This document shows positions 35,934-48,500 of a stretch of 64,000 nt of DNA, in pieces. Within the stretch, counting starts at the first letter, position 1. Each line of letters begins with the position of its first letter. Under the pieces are notes generated by a model. It had not been told where the DNA came from. It worked only from the letters and a program-made list of their open reading frames with translations, and searched no databases. The position numbers and the translations under genes are program-made. This DNA is from Crotalaria pallida (Eukaryota; Streptophyta; Magnoliopsida; Fabales; Fabaceae). Location: contig CM075651.1 of assembly GCA_037953625.1 (NCBI GenBank), positions 163,813,501-163,877,500 on the forward strand. Reading direction: 5' to 3'.

Positions 35934-36428
35934 TAGGTTTATTTATGGTTTTCATCCCTAAAAGTTCTGCGTGTTTTGATTTTAGTTCTTAAAAGTTATT
36001 TTGATCGTGACTTGTCCTTAATTTTTCAAACATTTTGGTTTTGGTCCTATCTGTTAGAAAAAATCAATTATTTGTTGACGTGATTAACGGAAACCTACAC
36101 CAACAGCTACGTGGTGTGAGATAGATTCAAATAAGTATTGTGACATGGATGATTTGGTTCCGTAAACGCAAAATTCTGCGTATGAGACCATTTTGTGTCC
36201 ATAGATCTGTATCATTCACGCTATATCACTTATTTGGCGTCTCCTTACATTTATGACTCCTAATATGGTGTTCCGCTAGCCACATCAGCAAACAACAGTT
36301 TTTTCATGATGGAGTGAATCAAAACCAAAATGTTTGAAAAATTAAGGACCGGTCTCGGTCAAAATAACTTATAGGGACTAAAACCAAAACACGCTGAACT
36401 TTCAGAGACCAAAAACATAAATAAACCA
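35934..36428. mobile_element. Mutator-like MITE, long inverted arms
   Basis: The left arm begins ggtttatttatggttttcat and the right arm ends with its complement (ccaaaaacataaataaacc). Arms of 140-150 bp share agcgtgttttggttttagt-type sequence. Same superfamily as the elements at 53.5 and 58.0 kb. Target duplication unclear. Confidence 0.75.
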
Positions 36429-37135
36429 ATATGTCATAAAATATTATATTTGTAAATCAACATTCATTTTGTTACTGGCAACGTTTTTTTTCTTCTTCGA
36501 TCTTCTTACTCTCTCTTTCTATTTCCTTTAACTTTCTGCCTTTATGCTTTGTCTGTTGGTTTTTATTTGTTTGGTTGCAGTTATTTTTTTCTGCCAGTAA
36601 CTTCCCTTCCCCTCATTTTATTTTAGTTTGTGGAACAATTTGAGCAGATTTTTTTTTTTTCAATTAAGGAGGGTATAATAGGAAAATACAAATTTATCTA
36701 CAAACTTGTTTTCTTTATATAATAGTATAGATAAAAGCAAAATATATTTTAAATAATGTTGCTATGTATTATTGCTTCATATATTGTGAAAGATTTTCAT
36801 TTTATTCTAATTTTTGAAAGGATTTTTTTTTTTGCATTAAGGATATTTTTCGACTTTTAGCCAAACAATAATGTTCTTCCGGATGTCAAATATACGAAAA
36901 AGTTATTAACATTTTAAATTTTTGTTTCACTTTTCATGTTATTTATTTAAAATATTTTTATAAAATGGTTACGTCATTTAATTTTTGTTCCATTAGAATT
37001 CTTAAATTACTCTTTTAAAAATTTAAAAAAATCAAATACATTTAATAAACTTGTTAAATTAATTTTTTTAAAAAAATAGTAATTAAGACCCGAGTAGTAT
37101 GAGCTGTTATATAAGAGTACCGATTGTTATCAACA

Positions 37136-37355
37136 TTATGTAAAATAAGAGAAATTGAGAGTAAATATGTTTTCCTCCTTAATCCCCATTCATTTTCCCT
37201 CCCAAATATGCTTTTCCCTCGTCAGTGTACTATTAATGCTGATCAACCTAATGTAAAATAAGAGAAGTTGAAGATAAATATGTTTCACTCCTTAATCCCC
37301 ATTCATTTTCCCTCCCAAATATGTTTTTCCCTCCTAAGTGTACTATTAATGCTGA
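37136..37355. repeat. Two-copy tandem repeat, about 118 bp
   Basis: Copies at about 37136-37247 and 37250-37355 share cttaatccccattcattttc and cctcccaaatatg, and end tgtactattaatgctgat. A TA microsatellite follows at about 37371-37402. Confidence 0.85.
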
Positions 37356-37367
37356 TTTACCTCCTAA

Positions 37368-37406
<39 letters not shown>

Positions 37407-37541
37407 TACCAAAGTTTCCTCCGACATTTCAAAATCCCGCCCATTCCACTTTACTTTTTTTTTAATCCAGCCCATTTCCTAACTTTTTTTTTTAATAAAA
37501 AACTACTCCCTCCTATTTTGACTATATCTCGCCCAAGCAGT

Positions 37542-38935
37542 ACAAGGGTGCTTTTACCATGCACCGGTTTTTGGTGCTTCGGCTCTTTTTTTTTAATTTT
37601 AATAAATCTAATATATTAAAAAAAATATGCTTTGGATTTTTTGTGTTCTTTTTATGTGCATGTTTTTGTTATTTACATTTGAATTTTTTATTATATGCTT
37701 CCGCACACAGTTAATGGTCCAAACAAGTAAAACATAAAACAAGGGTGCTTCTACCATGAACAGGTTTTTGGTGCTCCGACTCTTTTTTTTTATTTTTTAT
37801 TTTAATAAATATAATATATTAAAAAATATGTTTTGGGTTTTCTGTGTTTTTTTTATTTACATGTTTTTGTTATTTGGATTTAAATTTTTTTATTATATTC
37901 TTCCAGACACAGGTAATGGTCCAAACAAATAAAGTATAAAACAAGTGTGATTCTACCACACACCAGTTTTTGGTGCTTCAGCTCTTTTTTTATTTTTTTA
38001 TTTTAATAAATCTAATATATTAAAATAAAATATGCTTTTGGGTTTTTTTTCTTTTTATGTACATGTTTTTGTTATTTGGATTTGAATTTTTTTTATTATA
38101 TTCTTCCGGACACATGTAATGGTCCAAACAAGTAAAATATAAAACAAGGGTGCTTCTACCATGCACCGAAGCACCCTTGTTTTGGTGCTCAGACACTTTT
38201 TTTTATTTTTTAATTTAAATAAATCTAATATATTAAAATAAAATATGCTTTGGGTTTTTTGTGTTCTTTTTATGTACATGTTTTTGTTATTTGAATTTGA
38301 ATATTTTTTTTTGGTCCGTATTCCTTGCGGAACCACCGGTATCCCTGAGAGCACCCTTAATACCAGGGAGCCCTTGAGACTAATAATCTGGAACGAGCTG
38401 TGTGGCTGGCTCTCCCAGCGGGATGTTTTTAGTGGGAATCAAACCCGGGGCTACTAGCACCCGTGTCCCATTCCCAAGATTTCAGTTGAGGCCTTACACC
38501 AACTGAACCAAACCCCGTTGGTGGATTTGAATTTTTTTAATTATATTCTTCCTGACACAGGTAATGGTCCATACAAATAAAATATAGAACAAGGGTGTTT
38601 CTACCATGCACCGATTTTTGTGCTCCGGTTCTTTTTTTATTTTAATAAATCTAATATATTAAAAAAAATATGCTTTGAGTTTCTGTGTTATTTTTATGTG
38701 CATATTTTTGTTATTTGGATTTGAATCTTTTATATTATATGTTTCGTGACACAGGTAATGGTCCAAACAAGTAAAATATAAAACAAGGGTGTTTATACCA
38801 TCACTGGTTTTTGGTCCTCCGGTTCTTTTTTTTATTTTAATAAATCTAATATATTAAAAAAATATGCTTTGGGTTTTCTATATTCTTTTTATGTACATGA
38901 TTTTGTTATTTGGATTTGAATTTATAATGTCATTA
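37542..38935. repeat. Tandem array of a ~200-bp unit, about 6-7 copies
   Basis: Units begin with acaagggtgcttctaccatg at 37542, 37739, 37941, 38144, 38589 and 38783. Each continues with tttttggtgctccggctctt, taaatctaatatattaaaa, tatgctttgggtttt, acatgtttttgttatttgga and cacaggtaatggtccaaaca. Spacings are 197-203 bp except 445 bp for unit 4, which contains a SINE. No coding potential. Confidence 0.92.
38303..38521 (-). mobile_element. SINE inserted in the tandem array
   Basis: On the minus strand: A box within tggttcagttggtgtaagg (38510-38492), B box gggtttgattccc (38446-38434), a GC-rich body and A-tail (the T-run at 38304-38312). It interrupts the fourth array unit and is flanked by the similar gaatttgaat (left) and ggatttgaat (right), an approximate target duplication. 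Confidence 0.85.
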
Positions 38936-39211
38936 ATTACTTCTTTTTCAAAAACACTTTTATTCACTTTTTTTAAAAGCAAATTTTTTTGTTTAAAAAT
39001 ATTACATACAAGAATGTTAATCGACTCCAATTTATTGACTCTTTCGTAAATAATAATATTAATCGACTCCTTCCCAAATAATTTTTAAACAAGAATGTTT
39101 ACATTATTATACTTTATTTACACTTAAACATTATTCATATTAAAATTTCTCATAACTATTCAACAATATATTAAAACTAATATTAATTGTAACTTTGTGA
39201 AATGTTTTATC

Positions 39212-39434
39212 AATACATTAAAACTAATATACCAACATGGGTTGTGACGAGTGGTAAGCGGCTCGGTCTCGCTTAAGTAAGGTCTCGAGTTCGAGTCCTT
39301 GTGAATGCAGAAAATTCATGTTGGGAGACTCACCTGCCATAGTCAGGCACGCGACCCGAGTCGGATCCGGTTGTACCTAGGTAGTACTTAGGAAACCGGT
39401 TGGGCAACAAAAAAAAATACATTAAAAGTAATAT
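39212..39434 (+). mobile_element. SINE with 19-bp target-site duplication
   Basis: The SINE body is 39231-39415: head accaacatgggttgtgacga, A-box-like tgacgagtggtaagcgg, B box gagttcgagtcc, a conserved gacccgagtcggatccggtt and an A-tail. Flanks aatacattaaaactaatat (39212-39230) and aatacattaaaagtaatat (39416-39434) differ at one of 19 positions, so the insertion is fairly young. Confidence 0.92.
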
Positions 39435-39585
39435 TAATTACAACTTCATAAAATGTGTTATCGATTTAGTATTTCTCGTGTGCATTGCATGGGGTTGGGG
39501 CAGTAGTATAACATACGTGTTAGAGTTCCGTTTCCTTGAACAGCAGAACAGATCTGAAAGTTAAAAGTTAATACAGTAATTAATA

Positions 39586-42500
39586 ATGATGGGATTTGTG
39601 GTTGCTGCAACTTTTCCTAATGCTTCTTCCATCACCGCCGGTATGTTTAATGTTTCTCTGCTTTTACATCAGTGACTTTCTTGCTGCATGCTTCTTTATT
39701 AAAATTTAAATATGACGAGATATATACATAGTGGTTGCATTGCACGACTATATTTGAAACACAACCAAAAGGGGTTCTCTTCTTCGTATTGGAAACATTT
39801 CAATCATCCGTAATCACTCCGTTCATATGTACAGTAACTTACACTGTTTTACAAACTCAACACATAATTATAATTATTTTTTTAATTATATTTTTGTTTA
39901 TCATTGTTTTTAAATATTTTTCAATAATAATTACATAAAGTTTTATGATCAAAATAATTTAAATTCTTATATCATTTAATTAAATAATATAAAAATTTGG
40001 ATTATTTTGATTATAATACCTTTATATAATTATTATTAAATAAAAGAAGATATTAAAAGTGATTAATTATAAGACAAAAATTAACAGAAATATCAAAATA
40101 AAAATAGTTTTATAAAGAAACATTTTTCCAAAAATGCTCTTAAAGCTTTCTAACTCATGGCACCATAAAAATTCAATAGAATAATTTTTTTTTTTTTATA
40201 AATCATAAAATAATAAATTTCTACTTATTTGCTTATTGTAAATTAGAAAAATTGGAGCGTACAACTTTGTGGCACAAAACTGGGAAAATCCAAAATGAAG
40301 GTTTTGTCAAGATGTCTTTCCGACATACTAATTTTAAGCTTCATTCCAAAGTCATCGAGGAAGGGTCTATATATCAAGAGTGTGGGAGAAAACATGTAAT
40401 GATGAAAGCAACTTCTGGACCATCAATTGAATATGAAACCCATGATCGAGGTGAAAATAACACTAATTGGGACTTAGTCAAAGATGCCTTGTATGCTTTC
40501 TACAAATTTATCCGGCCAATGGCAACATTTTCCCTGGTTAAGTTAAAGTTTTTTTAGAGTAAAATCTTTTAACTATATATTGTTCAATTATTAAACTATC
40601 TAGTAGATTATTTCGTTCATCAGTATGAATCTTAAACGTGAATTGCTTTAATTTGTGTTTGTGCAGCTACTGGGAGCAACTCTTCAGTCTCTCATTGCCG
40701 TGGAAAAATTGGCAGATTTATCTCTACCGTATTTTATTGGTTTGTTGCAGGTGATGATATTTCAAAATTATTGATGGTTGCTTGAAAATTGAGAATTCAC
40801 TTAACATAGTACTAACCAACAAGGCTAATGTTGGGATTCTGGCAAGTATACCAGATCATACAAGTAATATAATGATAAATAGAGCATCGTTCCCAACGAA
40901 GACTAAAATCGATTAAATAAAACAATTCTCACCTAAATGTAGTTATTAAATGAAATTCAAAGGATGATTCAATTGACTTGAAAACGTTTAAACTAAATTA
41001 AATTGTAAAATAAAAACGCAAATTAAAAGTGGTTGTGAAAAGATTTGGGAAAACTTGGGCACATGTTTCATTGTAGGTTCCTCTAGTAATTGTTAACGAA
41101 TCAATGAATTTTCTAAGTATTGAACCAATTTTGCATAGGTAAAAGCAGCCTAATTCCTTAGATCAACTTTGTTTCTTAGTAATTTAATCTCTCTTAATTC
41201 CTTAAGTAGAGCCTTAAATCCTAATCTAATAATTGTTGTTCAAGCAAAATTATTAAATAGTTACCCAATTCATAGACATAAATATATCCCTATGCAATTG
41301 AATTGTTTGATTAAAGGTCTAAATCCTAATTCAATATTCCTATTCAATTAGAATTACCAAATCATAAACGACGTCAAATTCATGATAATCAAATAAGAAC
41401 ATAATCAAACACAATACTTGAATGGAAAAAACATCAATTCATTAAACAAAAACTATATAGGTTCCATACAAATCCACATGTTCCCAAAAAGGAGTTTAGT
41501 TACACATAATTAGAGAAGAAGAAAGAAAAATAATGAAAATCATGATGAGAGACATGGAATTACCCGAATCTCCAATCACAAAGTGCAATCCTTCAACTTG
41601 CCTCCAAAAGCTCTCTCACTATGCCTCTCTCTAAAATTATGATAACTCCCTCAGAAAACCTAAAAATCCCTATTTAAAACTGTTTAAAACTAAATCCCTA
41701 TCTATTGCTGAAAAGATAAAATTATTATCTTTAATCTGACGCCGCACGCTTGAGCGCACGGATCCGCGCTTGAGCGCGCCTGCTCATTCTGCTCACGAAT
41801 TGAATATTTGACCCCCTTTTTAAGCTGACTGACCCCATACACGCTTGAGCGCTCCCTGACTTGCGCTTGAGCGTGTATCTACCTGAGAGAATTAGTCATT
41901 TGCACCCCATTTATTGGCCATTTGACCACACGCGCTTGGGCGCATGAAACCCGCGCTTGAGCGCACGCGTGCTAAATTCACCATTTTGTCCTTCTTTGCT
42001 CCAATTTCATAGTTTCAAGGCTTGTTTCTTTTTTCCTTCAGCTCCAATTCATCAAATTATTGCTCCAAAACCTGAAATTAAGACCAAAAAGGTACAAAAT
42101 CCAAAAGGATCTCATTCCAAATCGTTAATAGATAAAAACTCAATCTTTTCCTACAATTACTTGAGAAACAAGCCAAAAGCACTAAGAAAGAGGGTAAATT
42201 ATCATCCAAAAACATTATTTATTGAGCCCAAATCACTCCCCCAAACTTAGCATTTTGCATGTCCCAGGCAAAAGTAAAACAAAAATTCACAGCATAAGAT
42301 TCTCCCCTCAAGACATAGCAACCTAGCCATAAATTCCAACTCATCTACCCAAGATACTCCTCTTCACTAACAAATCACCTCAATGAAAACCAGTTGAAAA
42401 ACAAACTCAAAGTGAGCAAAAGATTAGTGATCACACAACCTCTCAACATCTCTCATGTGTATAGGTCATATTTATCAATTCACTCAAGTTCAAATCAATG

Positions 42501-45500
42501 AAAGTATGTTACCATAAGCTTGACTATAGATCTATATCTCCACTGAATTTATTGACAACATGCACAAATCATAAGGTCTTTATTGGGTTGTAATGGGGCC
42601 ATGGCTAAAAGTGATAGGTGGGATAAAGAATAAAAGGATAAACAAAGGGCTTAAACAATGAAATCACAACACTTCCCTTTTAAATTATGAAATGAGCAAT
42701 GAAATAATTACACAATCACAACTCAATTCACTTAATTTTTCCTTTTCTTTTCTTTTCCTTTTTCTATTTCTATTCTCTTTTTTTCATATATTTTTTTTAA
42801 AGCACATATGTTGCTCTTTTTTTTTTAGAAGAGAAATAGAAACATCAAATTTTCAGCACTTACACTTTCACCAATTTCTAACATTCCACTTAATTGCTCA
42901 TTCACAATTTCAAAGGTACTTCACAAGAATAATTCAATTTATGTAGGGTACCAAAGAAAATCATTAAATCTCAAAGGCTCAAAGTGGGCAACTAAGGGAT
43001 CATTATGTCTCAAAATATGTTGAAGGCCACAAAAACACAAACCTAAGTGCCTTAATCATGTTCATGCATGCAATCAATTGTCAATTTTGAAAAGGTCACA
43101 AGTCAAGTTATAGAACAAACAATCAAAGCGAACAACACTCATGAAAGAAATAGGAGTTTCATCACAATATTCATTAAACATTACTCCTTCAAGTGTATAG
43201 GCTCAAAATCTCACTGGTTAAGGACAATTCACTAATCAATCATTCACAACAAGTTTGCCAAACAACTAATTTCCAAAAATTTTCAAAGCTAAATCCAATT
43301 AGTATCTGGGTAAAACAAGTCGGAAATCACAATCAAGCATTTACACCTATCAAGGAACAAATCTAACACTTAGAATTAATGCCTACTCATGCCAGGACAC
43401 CATCCAACACAAAAACCAGGGGGAAAATCAAGCTCATAAAAAAAAATTTATTTTGTTACCCTCCCCCAAACTTAGAATGTGGCTTGTCCTCAAGCAAACT
43501 AAACTAACTAAACTACAAAATAAAAATTAAAAACTAAAAACGAAAGAAATGAGTTAGAGACTTCCCTTTGTAGCACATCATTCTCTCTTGATGCACCATG
43601 GAGGAGACTCCCCCAAACTTATTCACCTGTGTCACATGAACAACTAAAAATAGTGCTAGAAGCACCCCATTAGCAGTTACATATAGAAAACTCTAAACTC
43701 TTTATTCAATCACCAAATTAAAATTTAAATCCTATACTACTACAAAACTAAAGAGAATCCACCAGGATCCCAAATCCTATAGCACAACTTCCATGTTATG
43801 CAGCAATAACAAGTTATTCCTGGATCCCATGGAAATATGCACGGATGATGTTGGAGCAAATGTTTAAAAATAGTTTTAAACTCTCCCGGGTCAAATGGTG
43901 CATTTTTCACTCCAAGCATCATCACATGGTGCTTGTCTTTTCCATCATGCATGGAGTCTATGAAAGTGTAAACTCCATGGCTTAGCAAGTTTGCCTTTTC
44001 AGGCTCTAAAAAGGAGAACAATGGCTTATCATCATCATGAGCATCAGGGAAGTCATAAAAAATTAAGGGGTAAATTGAAGGATAAAATTTTGAGGGTTCC
44101 ACATATTAATGCAATCCAATACATTTAGCAAGAGCAGAAAATTCATCATGCAAAGTGGACCCTAATTCAATCCCTAGACTCATCCCATTATTCAATTTAT
44201 CTTGTTTCACTTCCTCAATCTCATCATGCACAATTTCTTCTTTTTCTATGGATTTAGAAAAGGAAGCACTTTGATCTTCCGTAATAGAAAATTTTTGTAC
44301 CACCTCCTCTAAAAGACCATCAAAAACTTTAATCTCATCATAAATATTTTGTGCAAAACAAGATTGAATAGGTGACGACAAAATAAATTTGATAAATTCT
44401 ATGTTATCATGAGAATAAGCCATGTTACATATTGATTCCACTAAATAACTACTAAAAAGTACCGAAAATTATTAAAATCTAATTTTAGTCCCCAGCAACG
44501 ACGCCAAAAACTTGTTGGGATTCTGGCAAGTATACCAGATCGTACAAGTAATAGAATGATAAATAGAGTATCGTTCCCAACGAAGACTAAAATCGATTAA
44601 AACAATTCTCACCTAAATGTAGTTATTAAATGAAATTCAAAGGATGATTCAATTGACTTGAAAACTTTTAAACTAAATTAAATTGTAAAATAAAAACGCA
44701 AATTAAAAGTGGTTGTGAAAAGATTTGGGAAAACTTGGGCACATGTTTCATTGTAGGTTCCTCTAGTAATTGTTAACGAATCAATGAATTTCCTAAGTAT
44801 TGAACCAATTTTGCATAGGTAAAAGCAGCCTAATTCCTTAGATCAACTTTGTTTCTTAGTAATTTAATCTCTCTTAATTCCTTAAGTAGAGCCTTAAATC
44901 CTAATCTAATAATTGTTGTTCAAGCAAAATTATTAAATAGTTACCCAATTCATAGACATAAATATATCCCTATACAATTGAATTGTTTGATTAAAGGTCT
45001 AAATCCTAATTCAATATTCCTATTCAATTAGAATTACCAAATCATAAACGACGTCAAATTCATGATAATCAAATAAGAACATAATCAAACACAATACTTG
45101 AATGGAAAAAACATCAATTCATTAAACAAAAACTATATAGGTTCCATACAAATCCACATGTTCCCAAAAAGGAGTTTAGTTACACATAATTAGAGAAGAA
45201 GAAAGAAAAATAATGAAAATCATGATGAGAGACATGGAATTACCCGAATCTCCAATCACAAAGTGCAATCCTTCAACTTGCCTCCAAAAGCTCTCTCACT
45301 ATGTCTCTCTCTAAAATTATGATAACTCCCTCAGAAAACCTAAAAATCCCTATTTAAAACTGTTTAAAACTAAATCCCTATCTATTGCTGAAAAGATAAA
45401 ATTATTATCTTTAATCTGACGCCGCACGCTTGAGCGCACGGATCCGCGCTTGAGCGCACCTGCTCATTCTGCTCACGAATTGAATATTTGACCCCCTTTT

Positions 45501-48500
45501 TAAGCTGACTGACCCCATACACGCTTGAGCGCTCCCTGACTTGCGCTTGAATGTGTATCTACCTGAGAGAATTAGCCATTTGCACCCCATTTATTGGCCA
45601 TTTGACCACACGCGCTTGGGCGCATGAAACCCGCGCTTGAGCGCACGCGTGCTAAATTCACCATTTTGTCCTTCTTTGCTCCAATTTCATAGTTTCAAGG
45701 CTTGTTTCTTTTTTCCTTCAGCTCCAATTCATCAAATTATTGCTCCAAAACCTGAAATTAAGACCAAAAAGGTACAAAATCCAAAAGGATCTCATTCCAA
45801 ATCGTTAATAGATAAAAACTCAATCTTTTCCTACAATTACTTGAGAAACAAGCCAAAAGCACTAAGAAAGAGGGTAAATTATCATCCAAAAACATTATTT
45901 ATTGAGCCCAAATCAGCTAACACAGTTGCTAGATAGCTGAGTTCCTTAATCATGATGTCAAGGGTTTGATCCTTGCCGTGGGTATGGAAAAAGCTTTGTT
46001 GGTAGAGGCAAAACCCACATCAGTGATATTTACGCCTCGAAGGGGATTAGTCTTCAGTTATCGGCTGGAGGATACCCTTAATGCACACCAAAAAACTTAA
46101 CCTAGTACTATATTTATATTTAATACTTTTGTTTTTTTTTATTTTTTTTTATAACTATACCTTTATTTGGTCGTTTGAAATGATGATATTTAATAGTAAT
46201 AGTAATAGTTAAATCCTCCTAATAATTAGACTTAAAAATCCTCCTAATATACTCGTACTTAGTAAATAAAAGGAGTGTTACATTAAAAGGTAAATGCACT
46301 CAATGTTATAGTAGTATAAAATGAGTAGTTATATATAGGCATACAAATCAGCCTACACTATAAGAAAATGACACATGTCACTTGTTAACTTAGCAATAGT
46401 AAACAAAATATTATTTTATGCCTCATGTTTATATTTTTGTAATATAGACTTATTTGTAGATTAATTGTATAAAATTCATACACTTACATCTTCTTTAATA
46501 CATTTTAGTTTTCTACTTTTAGGTTTTGGTGACTACCTTCTTTAATCAAATTTTTATGGCCGGCTTGAATCAATTATATGACGTTGAAATTGATAAGGTA
46601 TGAAACCTACTGATAGACATAATCGACCTGGTGAGGTTTATTTATTTATTTCCTTTCCTTTCCTTTAGCGATTTCTTGTCAGAGAAATATGATAGGGGTA
46701 AAATTATATATTTTATCAATGAAATGAATAAAGATGATATTTAGGTACCTATATTATATGCACGCTTGATCAGTTTATTTGATTTTGGGCTTTTGGCCAT
46801 ATATCAAAATTTGCTTTACAAGAATATAAATGAGTTTTTTTTTTTTTAAAAAAATCTATATTCCTTCCTGCTTGAATTATAAGCAAATTTAACTACTTTT
46901 ATGCTTATTAAGGAGATTAGTTGACTGTATTTAATTTTATCAAATTACTATAAAAAAATAGAGGTATTTTTTTTTGGTAAATAAAATAGAGGTCTTTTAG
47001 GAAAGTGGTATAATGAATGAAACAAAAATTAAATAATATAATAATTTTTTAGAGATGTTTTAAGAAAGTGACATTAAGAATGAAACAAAATTTAATAAAG
47101 TTAGTTAATTTTACTTATATTTTAAAGCATGCAAAAGAAGTATGATTTTTGTTACTTATAATTCTAATAGGATGGAGTACATAAGATAAGAGAATATAAA
47201 TTAAAAAAATTGTATTAAAAAAATTAAATAATTATTTTTAATTTATTAATTGTCACAATTTCCAACATAAATTTATCAAGCATTCTTAATTAACCTTAAC
47301 ATTGATATGTGTTCGATATTTTGTTGCAGATAAATAAGTCATATCTTCCATTGATATCCGGGGAATTGTCCATCAAAAATGGTGTTATTATTGTGTCATC
47401 ATCTTTAATTATGGTATTACATATTTCCTTTCTTCTAAAATTTTGTAAAAGTTTAAAAAGTAAAAAAGAAAAAAGTTAATATAGTGTAAGAGATTTATCC
47501 ATTAATTTCAAACAAATCAACATTTATATTATTGTTCTCTTTCATTATTGATAGATCAAATTTTTTTTTCTGTTAATTTAGTATTGACTTATTTAAGATT
47601 TTAGTCCTTGAAAGTTAACCGAGATTTAGTTTTAGTCCTTATATTTTTATTTGACTAATATTGATTCTTAAAAGTTTAAATTTTTTTGGTTTTGATATCA
47701 GGTGCTAGTGATACTCCATTGATTGATGACATGACTAACAAAGTCTCACGTCAACATGTCACATGTCTCTCTTTCTCTTTTTTTTAAAGTAAAAGATTCA
47801 TTAAAGTTGACCGAATTTTGGTTTTAGTCCTTATCTTTTTTTTACCGATTAAGGTCCTTAAAAATTTACAATTTTTGGTTTTAATCCATGTTATTAATAA
47901 AATACAGTTAATTGTTGACATAACTAACAAATTAACACATCAACATACCATGTATGTGCACAATAATGAGTTGTTGTCACGTTGACAAATGACTTAAGAT
48001 AATGAATTACAGTATCAAAGTTTTGAAAATTAATCGAAATAATGTATGTGTCTGTATATGAATCTTTACTTATAAATCAAAATTGATCGAACACTTAAAA
48101 AACAAGTGATCAATTTTCTTTTACTTGTTTTGAAATTAAGCTAAGATAGACTCAATTTCAATCATTAGGAAATCTAGGGTATTTAGGGGTCATTACTACT
48201 AAAAGTTACCAAAGTTTCATGCGATCTCCTATATTTTTTTAGAGTTCTTTGTTGTGATTTTAATCATTTTAATTTATCAATAAAATAATGTTCTTCTTTC
48301 ATTCAGAATGCTTAGAACGAAAGGTTTATGTTACTAAATGGTTGTACTATATGTTTCCGTTATCCTGGGTAATAAATTACGTAATGCAACATGGTGGGAA
48401 TGCTATATATTTTTTTTAGGGCTGTAAAAAATGGTCCTTGGTTACAAATGAGTTTGCAACACATCCTGATTTTGTATCTCTCCACAATTTCATTTGGATA

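Larger units (their letters stand above)
40829..45915 (-). mobile_element. Young non-autonomous LTR retrotransposon (Ty3/Gypsy-like), 5.1 kb
   Basis: Two nearly identical LTRs (40829-42235 and 44513-45915) start TGTTGGG, end ATCA and surround 2.28 kb. Target duplication GCTAA at 40824-40828 and 45916-45920. On the minus strand the primer-binding region ttggcgtcgttgctgggga (about 44505-44487) follows the 5' LTR, and a polypurine tract aagtttgggggag (42248-42236) precedes the 3' LTR; both are typical of Athila/Tat-type Gypsy elements. No protease, reverse transcriptase or integrase is present. By eye the LTRs differ at about 11 positions plus one 4-bp indel in 1.4 kb. Confidence 0.93.
40799..46110 (+). 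mobile_element. SINE split by an LTR retrotransposon
   Basis: The SINE head accaacaaggctaa (40815-40828) is separated from the rest, cacagttgctagatagctga to the A-run (45921-46094), by the LTR element. B-box-like agggtttgatcctt lies near 45970. Target duplications acttaacatagtacta (40799-40814) and acttaacctagtacta (46095-46110) differ at one position. The head resembles that of the SINE at 39231. Confidence 0.88.

Noticed and set aside
37248..37475. Open frames with long Ile/Tyr repeats at 37.3 kb and 50.0 kb
   Set aside because: Produced by TA microsatellites; no real coding signal.
41169..42250. Pairs of identical 60- and 97-codon frames at 41.2/44.8 kb and 42.0/45.6 kb
   Set aside because: They lie inside the two LTRs, and their identity reflects LTR identity rather than duplicated genes.
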